Below, piece by piece: positions 7,610 through 16,149 of a DNA stretch of 64,000 bases. Each line of letters opens with the position of its first letter. Positions within the stretch are counted from its first letter, which is position 1. The position numbers and the translations under genes were made by a program. This DNA comes from Ferrovibrio sp. (GTDB taxonomy: Bacteria; Pseudomonadota; Alphaproteobacteria; Ferrovibrionales; Ferrovibrionaceae): contig NZ_PEKV01000002.1 in the NCBI RefSeq assembly GCF_002796975.1, forward strand, positions 103,358 through 167,357. The letters are read 5' to 3'. Below the pieces are notes generated by a model. The model was not told the DNA's origin, searched no databases, and saw only the letters and a program-made list of their open reading frames with translations.

Positions 7610-8854
7610 ATGAGTGAGGCTGTACAGAACCAATCGTCCGATGACGAGAAGATGTTCACCGACTTTGACCGCCTTGCGCGCGGCAAGATTTTCGGTGGGC
7701 GCCTCGCTTCGGTGATTCAGTTCGTTAATCCGAAGACTTTTGAGCGTAATCGCGAAAGCTACAACATCGTTGTGCATTCGATGCGTTCGCTGATGTCGAA
7801 ATACGAAGGCACGTTCTACACGCTGCACGACTATTCGATTGTGATGTTCATCCGGCTCTCCGAGCGCTTCTTCGACCAGACCTTCGAAAAGCTGGTACTC
7901 GAGATCGACGACATCCTCACCCGCAACAACGTCGCTATCGGCCTGACTCCCGAAGAGGCCGAGAACGCCGTTCGCTGGTACCGCTTCGACAGCCAGTTCG
8001 AAGACCTGCAGGAACTGATGGACGGGTTCCAGCAGCGCTTCCGCGTCTTCTCCGAGCGCCGCAAGCGCCTGCTCGCCAAGGCCGGCACCGCCGCCGCCAC
8101 CGGCGACGGCACGCCGCTGACGCCTGGCGCGCTGCAGCAGATCGACGACATCCTGAAGAAGGCTGACGTCTCGACCTTCATGAAGCGTCAGCCGGTGACG
8201 CTGTGCTTCGGCAACCAGCCGCCGAAGCCGATCTTCCAGGAGATCTTCGTCGGCGTGAACGAACTGCGCCAGGCGATTGCGCCGACCGTGAATCTTCGCG
8301 GTGCCCGTTCGCTGTTCCACCATCTCACCCGCACGCTGGATACCCGCGTGTTCCGCGCACTTCTCGACGGCTTCGTCACCCGCAACAGCGGCCCGTTCAG
8401 CATCAACCTGAACGTCAGCACGATCCTGAGCGACACCTTCCGCGATTTCGACAGCCGCATCGGCAATATCGTGAAGAAGGAGCAGGTCATCATTGAATTG
8501 CAGCGCTACGACGTATTCTGGGATTACAACGAATACCTGCTGGCCTGCGAATTCCTGCATAACTCCGGCTATCGCATCCTGATCGACGGCATCACGCCCG
8601 ATCTGCTGCAGCTGTTCGGCCGCAAGGAACTGAAGGCCGACTTCGTGAAGCTGTTCTACTTCAAGGATCGCCACGAAGACTGGATCGACAAGGAACTGGC
8701 AAGCAGGATCGCCGAGGCCGACGCCAATCGCGTGATCATGGCACGCTGCGAGACTGAAGAGGCGCTGAAGGCTGGCTTGGCCGGCGGCATCCGTCTGTTC
8801 CAGGGCTGGCATATCGACAACATGATCCGCGCCTCGCGCGAAGTCGTGAACTAA
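7610..8854 (+). CDS. EAL-fold protein with degenerate catalytic motifs
   Basis: A 414-residue soluble protein. The C-terminal ~230 residues have the outline of a cyclic-di-GMP phosphodiesterase EAL domain: FQEIFVGVNELRQAI, FSINLNVSTILSD, VIIELQRYDVFWDY, GYRILIDGI, ADFVKLFYFK and GIRLFQGWHID. The metal-binding EAL triad (reads EIF), the DDFG loop (reads IDGITPD) and the KID motif (reads VKL) are all replaced, so hydrolysis is unlikely; a binding or scaffold role is more probable. The N-terminal half contains helical segments without a recognised domain. The ATG at 7610 is preferred, with GGAGAAAG upstream; a TTG at 7565 is the longer alternative. Confidence 0.7.
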   Translation: MSEAVQNQSSDDEKMFTDFDRLARGKIFGGRLASVIQFVNPKTFERNRESYNIVVHSMRSLMSKYEGTFYTLHDYSIVMFIRLSERFFDQTFEKLVLEIDDILTRNNVAIGLTPEEAENAVRWYRFDSQFEDLQELMDGFQQRFRVFSERRKRLLAKAGTAAATGDGTPLTPGALQQIDDILKKADVSTFMKRQPVTLCFGNQPPKPIFQEIFVGVNELRQAIAPTVNLRGARSLFHHLTRTLDTRVFRALLDGFVTRNSGPFSINLNVSTILSDTFRDFDSRIGNIVKKEQVIIELQRYDVFWDYNEYLLACEFLHNSGYRILIDGITPDLLQLFGRKELKADFVKLFYFKDRHEDWIDKELASRIAEADANRVIMARCETEEALKAGLAGGIRLFQGWHIDNMIRASREVVN

Positions 8855-8925
8855 CGCCGGCGCTGGCGCGTTCGGCCACACCCTGATCTGGCAATAACCT
8901 GACCGTAACAGCAGGATTGAGTATC

Positions 8926-9363
8926 ATGTGGAACCGTTCCAGCCAGCGACCCAACCAGACCGAGAACCAGCCGACGGAAGTCCGCGCTGGCGGTAACGGC
9001 AGCGGCGCACGCAAGCAACTGACGCCCAAGGATAACGAGCGGGTCGAGAAGATCCTGGCGAGCATCGCCATCGACACCTCGCAGACTTTCAATGCGATGC
9101 TGGATTCGCTTATGGGCGAGCGCCCGGTCACCCACCACGAAAGCAACCAGACGCGCGATTTCATCGTCGCGGTGTTCGACGAGATCCGCCTGGAAAGCAA
9201 TCGCGACGCCGTGATCCTCGCCCGCAAATTTGCCGATATGTGCATGCGGGCCGCCGACCAACTCAACGACAACCACCAGCGCACCGTCGCCCGCTGCGTG
9301 TCAGAACTGTTCGAGCAGTTCGCTGCCAAGCTCGATCATCGCGAGCCGGCCAACTCCAACTGA
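8926..9363 (+). CDS. Hypothetical protein downstream of the EAL-like gene
   Basis: A 145-residue soluble protein of unknown function. The first ~35 residues are low-complexity and polar (Asn, Gln, Gly rich). The rest is helical: KDNERVEKILASIAIDTSQ, then ESNQTRDFIVAVFDEIRLES and ADQLNDNHQRTVARCVSELF. An AGGA site sits 9 bp before the chosen ATG; a TTG three codons upstream is possible. It lies 71 bp after the EAL-fold gene on the same strand, so shared expression and a signalling or polar-localisation role are possible but unproven. Confidence 0.6.
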   Translation: MWNRSSQRPNQTENQPTEVRAGGNGSGARKQLTPKDNERVEKILASIAIDTSQTFNAMLDSLMGERPVTHHESNQTRDFIVAVFDEIRLESNRDAVILARKFADMCMRAADQLNDNHQRTVARCVSELFEQFAAKLDHREPANSN

Positions 9364-9386
9364 GTGTCTATTGACTGACGCGCCGC

Positions 9387-10160
9387 TCAGTTAAGTGGGC
9401 GGTGCTGTTCCAGTTCGGACAGGAAGTTCCCGACGATGCGGGCGGGATCCTCGCCGGTCGCACTCTGGAACAGCGCAGCATCTTCGGATGACAGATGTAC
9501 CAGCGGGCGGATCAGCCCGTCGAAGAACAGATAGAATTCGCGATTGCCGAACGGCAGCGCCTGCCCCTCGAAGGGCCGCTCGATATAGACATTCGACGAC
9601 AGCCCCACGGCGGTGGGATCGTGCTGCATCACCTTCATCACCCAGTCGCGCCGCGTTTCAAAAACGCGGAAGGCGCGGATCACGCGGGCAACGACCTTGA
9701 AATAGAGTTGCTTGGCGCGCGGGTCGGCGTAGAAGCTGGCCCAGTCCAGGTTGCCGCCGGCGGTGCTGCGGATTTCCTCGGCTACGGTAGCGGCCTCATC
9801 CGCCATGACATCGACCTCGTCGCCGAACAGCGAGCGGACAAAGAAGAAGTAGTTGCCGATCAGTCGGCGATCCAGCTTCTCCTCGCTGAACAGCGGATCG
9901 AGCGGATGCACCAGCAGGCGGCCGAAAGCATTCACGCGGGCGCCGCGGCGGGCGTCTTCCTCGACCACCTTCATCAGGCTGTCGTAGGACGCCCGGTAGT
10001 AATGGTCGTAATCCGAGGCCGTCTTCATCGCCTCGACCAGCTGGCGCAGCATGTCGGTGCTGAATGGCGCCTTGCGTGCCTCGGCCTCCGCTCCCTGCAC
10101 CAGTGCATCGAGCAGCTTGTTGGCCATCTGGCGCAGAAAGTCGGGGCCGCGGGTGATCAT
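9387..10160 (-). CDS. Conserved hypothetical protein, helical
   Basis: A 257-residue protein I cannot place. It has no signal peptide or membrane helix and looks soluble and mostly helical. Notable stretches are YDHYYRASYDSLMKVVEEDA, RLIGNYFFFVRSLFGDEVD, VARVIRAFRVFETRRDWVM and REFYLFFDGLIRPLVHLSSE. It converges on the unknown 8926-9363 gene, with 23 bp between stops, and its upstream 195 bp is shared with the divergent purU. Length and codon use look ordinary for this genome. Confidence 0.65.
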   Translation of the reverse strand: MITRGPDFLRQMANKLLDALVQGAEAEARKAPFSTDMLRQLVEAMKTASDYDHYYRASYDSLMKVVEEDARRGARVNAFGRLLVHPLDPLFSEEKLDRRLIGNYFFFVRSLFGDEVDVMADEAATVAEEIRSTAGGNLDWASFYADPRAKQLYFKVVARVIRAFRVFETRRDWVMKVMQHDPTAVGLSSNVYIERPFEGQALPFGNREFYLFFDGLIRPLVHLSSEDAALFQSATGEDPARIVGNFLSELEQHRPLN

Positions 10161-10355
10161 GTCTCTGGAGCCGAATCCGTTCCGTTTGGGTGCAGCTTAA
10201 TCAAGCGCCACAGCCGAAGCGAGCATCTTGTTTGGGAGGAAACCGCCGCATTGCCCATCCTTTTTTAACCCTGCGGTTGCGACTCTGCGCCTGCAAGGGT
10301 ACTGTCGCGCCGCCTTCCGGCGTGATTGTTGGTTTTCTGATCGCATTGCCTTCCC

Positions 10356-11222
10356 ATGAGCCTGATCCTCACACTGTCCTGCCAAGACCGCCCCGGTATC
10401 GTTGCTGCGGTCTCCGGTTTCCTCGCGACCCATCGCTTTAACATTCGCGATTCCGCCCAGTTCGGCGATGGCGAAACCGGCCTGTTCTTCATGCGCGTCA
10501 GCGTCGAGGACCTCGATAGCGGACCTGATGGCAGCGGCCGGCCTCTGGAGCAGATCCGCGCTGCCTTTGCGTCGGTTGTCGCTCCCTTCGACATGACCTG
10601 GGAAATCCACGACGAGCGTGAAAAGCCTCGTGTGCTGATCCTGGTCTCGAAATTCGGACACTGCCTGAACGACCTGCTCTACCGCTATTCGATCGGTGCC
10701 CTGCCGGTCGAAATTCCCGCTGTCGTCTCCAATCATCGCGACTGGTACCAGCGCGCCGCCAATCACGACATCCCCTTCCATCACTGGCCGGTGACGGCAG
10801 AGAGCAAGGCGCGGCAGGAAAAGATGCTGCGCGATCTCATCGATCAGGAGAAGATCGACCTGATCGTGCTCGCCCGCTACATGCAGGTGCTGTCACCCGA
10901 TCTGTGCCGCGACTATTCCGGCCGGATCATCAACATCCATCATTCCTTCCTGCCCAGCTTCAAGGGCGCAAATCCGTATAAGCAGGCCCATGCCCGCGGC
11001 GTGAAGCTGATCGGGGCGACCGCGCATTATGTGACCGCCGATCTGGACGAAGGCCCGATCATCGAGCAGGAGGTCGCGCGCGTCGACCATGGCTCCTCGC
11101 CGGAGCAACTGGCCGCGACGGGACGCGACATCGAGAGCCTGGTGCTGGCCCGCGCGGTGAAATACCACGTCGAGCATCGCATCTTCCCGAACGGCAACAA
11201 GACGGTTGTGTTCCGCGGCTGA
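10356..11222 (+). CDS. purU: Formyltetrahydrofolate deformylase
   Basis: A 288-residue PurU. The N-terminal ACT domain begins LILTLSCQDRPGIVAAVSGF. The C-terminal formyltransferase-fold domain has LVSKFGHCLNDLLYR, LARYMQVLSPDLCRDYSGR, IINIHHSFLPSFKGANPY and the hydrolase-specific GATAHYVTADLDEGPIIEQ. The enzyme cleaves 10-formyl-THF to formate and THF, balancing one-carbon pools and supplying formate for purine synthesis. Length is standard. The ribosome site before this ATG is weak, but the family begins exactly here. It stands alone, with no other folate gene beside it. Confidence 0.96.
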   Translation: MSLILTLSCQDRPGIVAAVSGFLATHRFNIRDSAQFGDGETGLFFMRVSVEDLDSGPDGSGRPLEQIRAAFASVVAPFDMTWEIHDEREKPRVLILVSKFGHCLNDLLYRYSIGALPVEIPAVVSNHRDWYQRAANHDIPFHHWPVTAESKARQEKMLRDLIDQEKIDLIVLARYMQVLSPDLCRDYSGRIINIHHSFLPSFKGANPYKQAHARGVKLIGATAHYVTADLDEGPIIEQEVARVDHGSSPEQLAATGRDIESLVLARAVKYHVEHRIFPNGNKTVVFRG

Positions 11223-11242
11223 CCGCGGCTTAGGCGGCGCGG

Positions 11243-12820
11243 TCAGACCGCGCGCGGCGCGCCAACAGGCTCGACCTCGGTTGCCGGCATCGTGCCGCCG
11301 GTGACCCCCAGCGACACCAGAATCCCCAGCATGGCCGTGTCGTCGTAGGGCTTGGCGAGGACGCGGCTGTAACGGCTGCCGACAAAGCCCGGTGCAACCA
11401 CCTTTTCGTCATATCCCGTGGCCAGCACGATCGGCAGGTTCGGCCTGGAACTGCGTAATTCGCCGGCGAGCTGATCGCCGCGACAGTCAGGCAGACCGAT
11501 ATCGATGATGGCCGCATCGACGCCGCCGGTTCTGTGCCAGATCGCGCGGGCTTCCTCACCGCTGCCGGCTTCCTCGACGCGATACCCTGCGGCCTCCAGA
11601 TTGCCGGCCACGACCATGCGCATCAGCGGATCGTCTTCCACCAGCAACAGCACCGGCGGCTCGTTCTCATCGGTATCGGCGCCTGCCGCGATCGTGCGGC
11701 CGAGGCTGTCGGCAATCACCAGCACCGATGTCAGGCTATCTCCGGCCGCGTCGAGTTCAGGTGCCGGATCCGCGGCTGTGAAGGTGACCGTAATGCAGGT
11801 ACCGCTCGGCTCCGTCTCGATATTCAGCGCGCCGCCGATCTTTTCCACCATCGCCAGCACGATCTTGCTGCCGATGCCGCCGCCCCTGCGCCAGTCGTAT
11901 TCCGTCACGCCAATGCCGTCGTCCTTGACCTGCACGGTAATCAGATCGCCGTTGCGCTCGGCCTTCACGCGGATGGGACCATCGCTGTCGGGATAGGCAT
12001 ATTTGTAGGCGTTGATCACCAGTTCGGTCACGATCAGACCGATGGGAATGGCGAAATCGGTGCCGATGCGGGTCTGGCTGGCCAGGAACTGCAGCATGCG
12101 GCCGCCCTGGTCGGCCGACTGCCGCAGGTCTTCCACCAGGCCGCAGAGATAGTCCGCCAGATCGACATAACGCACATCGGCCGAGGTATAGAGGCGCTTG
12201 TGAACCCTGGCGACGGCGGACACGCGCTTGTAGGCATTCAGCAGGGTCTGCGCCGACTTCATGTCGCTCTGCGCCGCCGACTGCACCTGCAGCAGGCTGG
12301 CGATCAGCTGCAGGCTGTTGGAAACGCGGTGATTGACCTCGCGGATCAGCACGGCGCGTTCGTTGGCAAGCGCCTCGAAGCGGTCGCGTGCGGCGCGCAT
12401 CTCCGCTTCGGCCTGTTCGCGCAGGAATTTCTGCCGTCGCCCTTCCAGCGCGGCATCGATGGCGGCGCGCAGCAGGGTGAGGAATTCCGGGCTGGCATCC
12501 TTGATCACATAGTCGGCCGCGCCGGCCTTGAGCGCCGCCACCGCGACACGCCCCTCGGACTCGCCGGTGACATAGACGACCGGCGGCGGATTGGGCAGCG
12601 CGTGGATCATGCGGAGCGTGTCGAGCCCGAGCTGGTCAGGCATGTGGTGATCCAGCGCCACCACATCGACATCATTGGCTTTCCGCAGCCGCTCCACGCC
12701 GGCGGCACCGCTGCTCAGCAGCTCGACGGTGTATCCGCCGCGCTCGAATTCCTTCTGCACCAGGCGGCTGAGGCCCGGATCGTCGTCGATATAGAGCAGT
12801 CGAGGTCGCGCGCTGGTCAT
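11243..12820 (-). CDS. REC-HWE/HisKA_2 histidine kinase-REC hybrid
   Basis: A 525-residue soluble signalling protein. Residues 1-125 are a receiver (YIDDDPG; phospho-acceptor Asp57 in VVALDHHMPD; VTGES; YVIKD). A coiled linker follows, then the dimerisation/phosphoacceptor region LIREVNHRVSNSLQLIASLL with its His in EVNHR, the signature of the HisKA_2 class. The HATPase part follows (ELVINAYKYAY; VKDDGIGV). A second receiver lies at about 400-510 (LLVEDDPLMRM; IIDIGLPD; LAKPYDD). With no sensor domain of its own, its input likely arrives by phosphotransfer. It starts in TGATG overlap with the single-domain receiver gene, suggesting a phosphorelay pair. Confidence 0.9.
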   Translation of the reverse strand: MTSARPRLLYIDDDPGLSRLVQKEFERGGYTVELLSSGAAGVERLRKANDVDVVALDHHMPDQLGLDTLRMIHALPNPPPVVYVTGESEGRVAVAALKAGAADYVIKDASPEFLTLLRAAIDAALEGRRQKFLREQAEAEMRAARDRFEALANERAVLIREVNHRVSNSLQLIASLLQVQSAAQSDMKSAQTLLNAYKRVSAVARVHKRLYTSADVRYVDLADYLCGLVEDLRQSADQGGRMLQFLASQTRIGTDFAIPIGLIVTELVINAYKYAYPDSDGPIRVKAERNGDLITVQVKDDGIGVTEYDWRRGGGIGSKIVLAMVEKIGGALNIETEPSGTCITVTFTAADPAPELDAAGDSLTSVLVIADSLGRTIAAGADTDENEPPVLLLVEDDPLMRMVVAGNLEAAGYRVEEAGSGEEARAIWHRTGGVDAAIIDIGLPDCRGDQLAGELRSSRPNLPIVLATGYDEKVVAPGFVGSRYSRVLAKPYDDTAMLGILVSLGVTGGTMPATEVEPVGAPRAV

Positions 12821-13263
12821 CACGTCGTCTCGGGCACCTGCATGACCATGAAGAACAGGCCCAGCTGGCGGATCGCCTGGGCGAAGTTTTCGTAATTCAC
12901 CGGCTTGGTGATGTAGACGTTGCAGCCGAGATCGTAGCAGCGCTGAATTTCCTGCTTGTCGTCCGTGGTGGTCAGAACCACCACAGGCATGCGGCGCAGG
13001 CCGGGATGCTCTTTCACGCGACGCAGGATTTCAGTGCCCTGCATGTCGGGCAGGTTGAGATCGAGCAGAACCAGATAGGCGCCGCCATGGGAGCCTGTAT
13101 CGCTGTCGCCTGCCTTCAGCAGATATTCGACAGCCGGCGTGCCGGAGGAGAAGGACACGATCTCGTTGTTGACGCCGGCGCGGCGAATATTCTTTTCGAT
13201 CAGGCGTGCATGACCTTCGTCATCCTCGACCATCACGATTGTCACTGCTTTTTCGTCGCTCAT
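12820..13263 (-). CDS. Single-domain response regulator (Rcp1-like)
   Basis: A 147-residue stand-alone receiver. It has the acidic pocket MVEDDEGHARLIEKN, the phospho-acceptor Asp in LLDLNLPDMQG, TTTDD at the Thr position and YITKPVNYENF with the invariant Lys. The insert AGDSDTGSHGGAYLV between helix 2 and strand 3 is typical of Rcp1-type regulators that act with phytochrome-like or HWE kinases. No output domain is present. It is translationally coupled to the hybrid kinase downstream, so it probably donates to, or receives phosphate from, that protein. Confidence 0.9.
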   Translation of the reverse strand: MSDEKAVTIVMVEDDEGHARLIEKNIRRAGVNNEIVSFSSGTPAVEYLLKAGDSDTGSHGGAYLVLLDLNLPDMQGTEILRRVKEHPGLRRMPVVVLTTTDDKQEIQRCYDLGCNVYITKPVNYENFAQAIRQLGLFFMVMQVPETT

Positions 13264-13733
13264 GATCTATGTCCCGATATCACTCAATTTACCGGCTGTC
13301 AGAGCGCGCCGGAACCAGCGGACCTGCCTGGATGGCAGCGGCCCCACGGCTCACCGTGCGCAGCCCCTCTCGAAGGCGAAGCGTAGGCTCTCACAAACCG
13401 ATTCTGCACCCCGTCGCGGCGGAACATATCAATCAACGCATACAGTCATCCTCCCGGAGCGTTTCGCGGCAAGCGCCCGCGGTTTACCGGGACAAATCAG
13501 AAAATATATCCGGCTGCTTTCGCCAACCGGCCTGCGCCAATTTCGGCATACATAGCAAAGGCTTGTCAATTGATTTGGTCGGGTTTTGTTCGGGCCGACA
13601 TGTGCATGCAGTCGCTTGCTGGTTGTCCGCCCTGCGGCCAAGCTTGATTTTCAGGGCTGGTTTTCCGCGGCCATTCCCGTCCCGACCGTTAAATCCACCG
13701 ACCCTCCGGTAGAATATCCCACGGCCGGCGCGA
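13264..13733 (+). other. Intergenic region without a supported gene (470 bp)
   Basis: No frame here looks like protein and no RNA gene was recognised. The region holds the promoter of the minus-strand response regulator. A TTGACA hexamer reads on the minus strand at about 13564-13569, but I could not pair it with a good -10. It also includes the 3' flank of the marR gene. Confidence 0.4.
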
Positions 13734-14255
13734 TCAGCCGAGCGCTTCGCTACCCAGGCTGCGCGCCATTTTCTTCAGCAGCCGGGTGAGCGTAACCCGC
13801 TCGGACGGTGTCAGCCCGGCAATGATATTCCTCTCGTGCTGCTCGACCTTGTTCATCAACTCGCTCAGCAGCTGCTCGCCGGCCGGGCTGAGCGACAACG
13901 AATAGGTCCGTCGGTCGGCGGCTGTGCGCTGACGCAGGATCAGGCCTTTTTTCTCCAGCTGGTCGAGCGCCGGCGTCAGGGTCGACTTGTCCACCCCCAC
14001 CCCGCGGCTGAGATCGGTCTGGTTGATGCCCGGATTGGCGCGCAGCAGCACCAGCAGGCTGAAGCGGCCCGGCGTCAGTCCCCCCATGCGGCCGGCCAGA
14101 CCGCTGCCCACCACCTTGATAAAATTGCCGAAGACGGCGACCTGGGCAATGCGCAGGTTGTAGCCATACAGATCCGGCAGCGGTCCGCGATCGAGCTTGC
14201 GGATCTTCGCCTCCTTGCGCGGGGGTTCCGCAACCTGTGCCTTCTTCATCGGCAT
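13734..14255 (-). CDS. MarR-family transcriptional regulator
   Basis: A 173-residue winged-helix MarR protein. The DNA-binding core reads LTPGRFSLLVLLRANPGIN, then QTDLSRGVGVDKSTLTPALD (recognition helix), QLEKKGLILRQRTAADRRTY (wing) and SLSPAGEQLLSEL. A basic N-terminal extension of ~30 residues precedes the dimerisation helices. It is the last gene of the TRAP transporter unit, 1 bp from dctM, and is therefore the best candidate regulator of that unit and of the divergent oxidoreductase genes. MarR proteins usually repress and are released by aromatic ligands. Confidence 0.9.
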   Translation of the reverse strand: MPMKKAQVAEPPRKEAKIRKLDRGPLPDLYGYNLRIAQVAVFGNFIKVVGSGLAGRMGGLTPGRFSLLVLLRANPGINQTDLSRGVGVDKSTLTPALDQLEKKGLILRQRTAADRRTYSLSLSPAGEQLLSELMNKVEQHERNIIAGLTPSERVTLTRLLKKMARSLGSEALG

Positions 14256-14256
14256 G

Positions 14257-15558
14257 TCAGTTCATATGTCCCGGCAGCCAGAGCGCGATGATCGGGAAGA
14301 CGACCAGCAGTGTCAGCCGGATCAGGTCGACGACGATGAAGGGCATCACGCCCTTGTAGATCTGCCACAGGCTGATGTCGCGGGCGATCGAGTTGATGAC
14401 GAAGACATTGATGCCGACCGGCGGCATCACCATGCCCAGTGTGGTGACCATGACGATGATCACGCCGAACCAGATCGGATCGAAACCGAGCTGCATCATC
14501 ACCGGAAAGATGATCGGAACGGTGACCAGGATGATCGCCAGTTCATCCATCAGCGCACCGAGGATCAGGTACATGATCAGGATCAGCGTCAGTACGCCGT
14601 AGGGTCCGACCGGCAGTCCGGTGAGGAAATCGCTCACCCTCTGCGGCGTCTGGGTGATCACCAGGAAATAGCCGAACAGGAAGGCGCCGACCACAATGGT
14701 GAAGATCGAACCGCCGGTGCGCACAGCATCGACCAGGCTGTCCTTGATCTCGGTCCAGCCGAGCCGGCCACGCAGGATGCCGATGATCAGCGCGCCGCAG
14801 GCGCCGCAGCCGGCGGCCTCCGTGGCGGTGAAGACGCCGCCGTACAGCCCACCGACGATACCGGCGAACAGCAGTACGGTGGCCCAGATATCTCGCAGCG
14901 AAGTGAACTTCTCCGCCCAGCTCGTCTTCGGCCCGCGCGGCACCATATCCGGTTTCCACCAGCCGACGATCTGGATGGTGACAAGATACAGCATGACAGC
15001 CAGCAGACCCGGCAGCACGCCGGATATGAACAGCTTGCCGATATCCTGTTCGGTCAGGATGCCATAAAGCGCAAACACGACTGACGGCGGAATCATGATG
15101 CCGAGTGTGCCGCCGGCGGCGATCACGCCGGTGGAAAAGCCTGGGTGATAGCCAAAGCGCCGCATCTCGGGCAATGCCACCTTGGTCATGGTCGCTGCCG
15201 TCGCCACCGAAGAGCCATTGATCGCGGCAAAGCCGGCGCAGGCCATCACGGTGGCCATGGCAAGACCGCCGCGACGATGGCCAAGCCAGGCCTCGGCGGC
15301 GCGAAACAGTTCGCGACTCATGCCGGCAGCCGTGGCGAAGCTGCCCATCAGAATGAACATCGGAATCACGGCAAGATCGTAGTCGGTCGCGACGCGGATC
15401 GGCGATTGCGCCAGCAGGTTAAGCGCCGGCTTGGTGGCGGCGAGAATCCCGAAACCACCGACGCCAACGATACCCATGGCAATGCCGACCGGCACGCGCA
15501 GGACCATCAGCACGAAGAGGGTGACAAAACCGGCGACGGTGACAAAATCCTGATCCAT
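14257..15558 (-). CDS. dctM: TRAP transporter large permease (DctM)
   Basis: A 433-residue membrane protein with about twelve hydrophobic segments and family motifs such as LFVLMVLRVPVGIAMGIVGV, AVIPMFILMGSFATAAGMS, AAGGTLGIMIPPSVVFALYG and TLGMVMPPVGINVFVINSIA. It is the ion-coupled transport subunit of a tripartite TRAP system. Starts 2 bp after the small permease. The C-terminus (LIRLTLLVVFPIIALWLP) is intact. Substrate cannot be read from this subunit. Confidence 0.95.
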   Translation of the reverse strand: MDQDFVTVAGFVTLFVLMVLRVPVGIAMGIVGVGGFGILAATKPALNLLAQSPIRVATDYDLAVIPMFILMGSFATAAGMSRELFRAAEAWLGHRRGGLAMATVMACAGFAAINGSSVATAATMTKVALPEMRRFGYHPGFSTGVIAAGGTLGIMIPPSVVFALYGILTEQDIGKLFISGVLPGLLAVMLYLVTIQIVGWWKPDMVPRGPKTSWAEKFTSLRDIWATVLLFAGIVGGLYGGVFTATEAAGCGACGALIIGILRGRLGWTEIKDSLVDAVRTGGSIFTIVVGAFLFGYFLVITQTPQRVSDFLTGLPVGPYGVLTLILIMYLILGALMDELAIILVTVPIIFPVMMQLGFDPIWFGVIIVMVTTLGMVMPPVGINVFVINSIARDISLWQIYKGVMPFIVVDLIRLTLLVVFPIIALWLPGHMN

Positions 15559-15560
15559 CG

Positions 15561-16028
15561 TCAGACCCCTTCCCGTCGGGTGATCAGGCGGACCAAACGC
15601 AGCAGCAGCAGCACGCTGGCCAGCGCAATGCCCAGTGCCGCCAGTGCATGAAAAGGCCAGACCGGCAGGCGCAGGTCGAAGGTCTGCTCGTTACTGGCAA
15701 AGACGCTGGTCACCTTGCTTTCCAGCATCCAGGCGAACAGCGCCATGAACGCCAGCGTCACGCTGGTGGCAAAAATGTCGATCATGCGCCGGCCCCATGG
15801 CGGCGCCATTTCCCAGAATCCATCGACCTGGATATGACGGTTATGAAAGCCGGCCAGCGCGATACCCCAGAACATCGCGGTGCCGAGCAGCAGGCGCGAG
15901 AAATCGAAGGTATCCGGCAGACCGTAATTGAACAGCCAGCGCAGCATCACGGCCACGAAGGTCAGAACGGCGATGGCGCCAAGCAGCAGCCCCGCCACCA
16001 GTTCAACCTTGTCGATGAACATCTTCAT
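15561..16028 (-). CDS. dctQ: TRAP transporter small permease (DctQ)
   Basis: A 155-residue protein with four hydrophobic segments and the DctQ pattern: LLLGAIAVLTFVAVMLRWLF near the N-terminus, LGTAMFWGIALAGFHNRHIQ in the middle and FHALAALGIALASVLLLLRL at the end. It docks to DctM and is required for TRAP activity. It lies between the dctP stem-loop and dctM, which suggests that permeases are made at lower levels than the binding protein. Confidence 0.93.
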   Translation of the reverse strand: MKMFIDKVELVAGLLLGAIAVLTFVAVMLRWLFNYGLPDTFDFSRLLLGTAMFWGIALAGFHNRHIQVDGFWEMAPPWGRRMIDIFATSVTLAFMALFAWMLESKVTSVFASNEQTFDLRLPVWPFHALAALGIALASVLLLLRLVRLITRREGV

Positions 16029-16092
16029 GGGCAGTCCCCCCTGCCGGTACTCGAATCAGGCCAGTCTAGAATAGATCCGGCCAGAATAAATC

Positions 16093-16128
16093 GGGCGGCT
16101 GCGGCCATCCGTCAGGCCACAGCCGCCC
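16093..16128 (-). terminator. Stem-loop between dctP and dctQ
   Basis: A 14-bp stem with one mismatch: GGGCGGCTGCGGCC (16093-16106) against GGCCACAGCCGCCC (16115-16128), with an 8-base loop. On the transcribed minus strand only a short GATTTATT follows, so it is probably a partial terminator or an mRNA-stabilising 3' end that raises binding-protein expression over the permeases. Confidence 0.65.
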
Positions 16129-16149
16129 TTTTACACAGAGTTTACGCGA

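Noticed and set aside
13264..13733. Short frames in the response regulator/marR gap
   Set aside because: Arg/Ser/Pro-rich translations with no ribosome site or family resemblance.
14197..15084. Long plus-strand frame of 295 codons across dctM
   Set aside because: It is Asp/His/Gln-rich antisense sequence of a clear TRAP permease, with no plausible domain.
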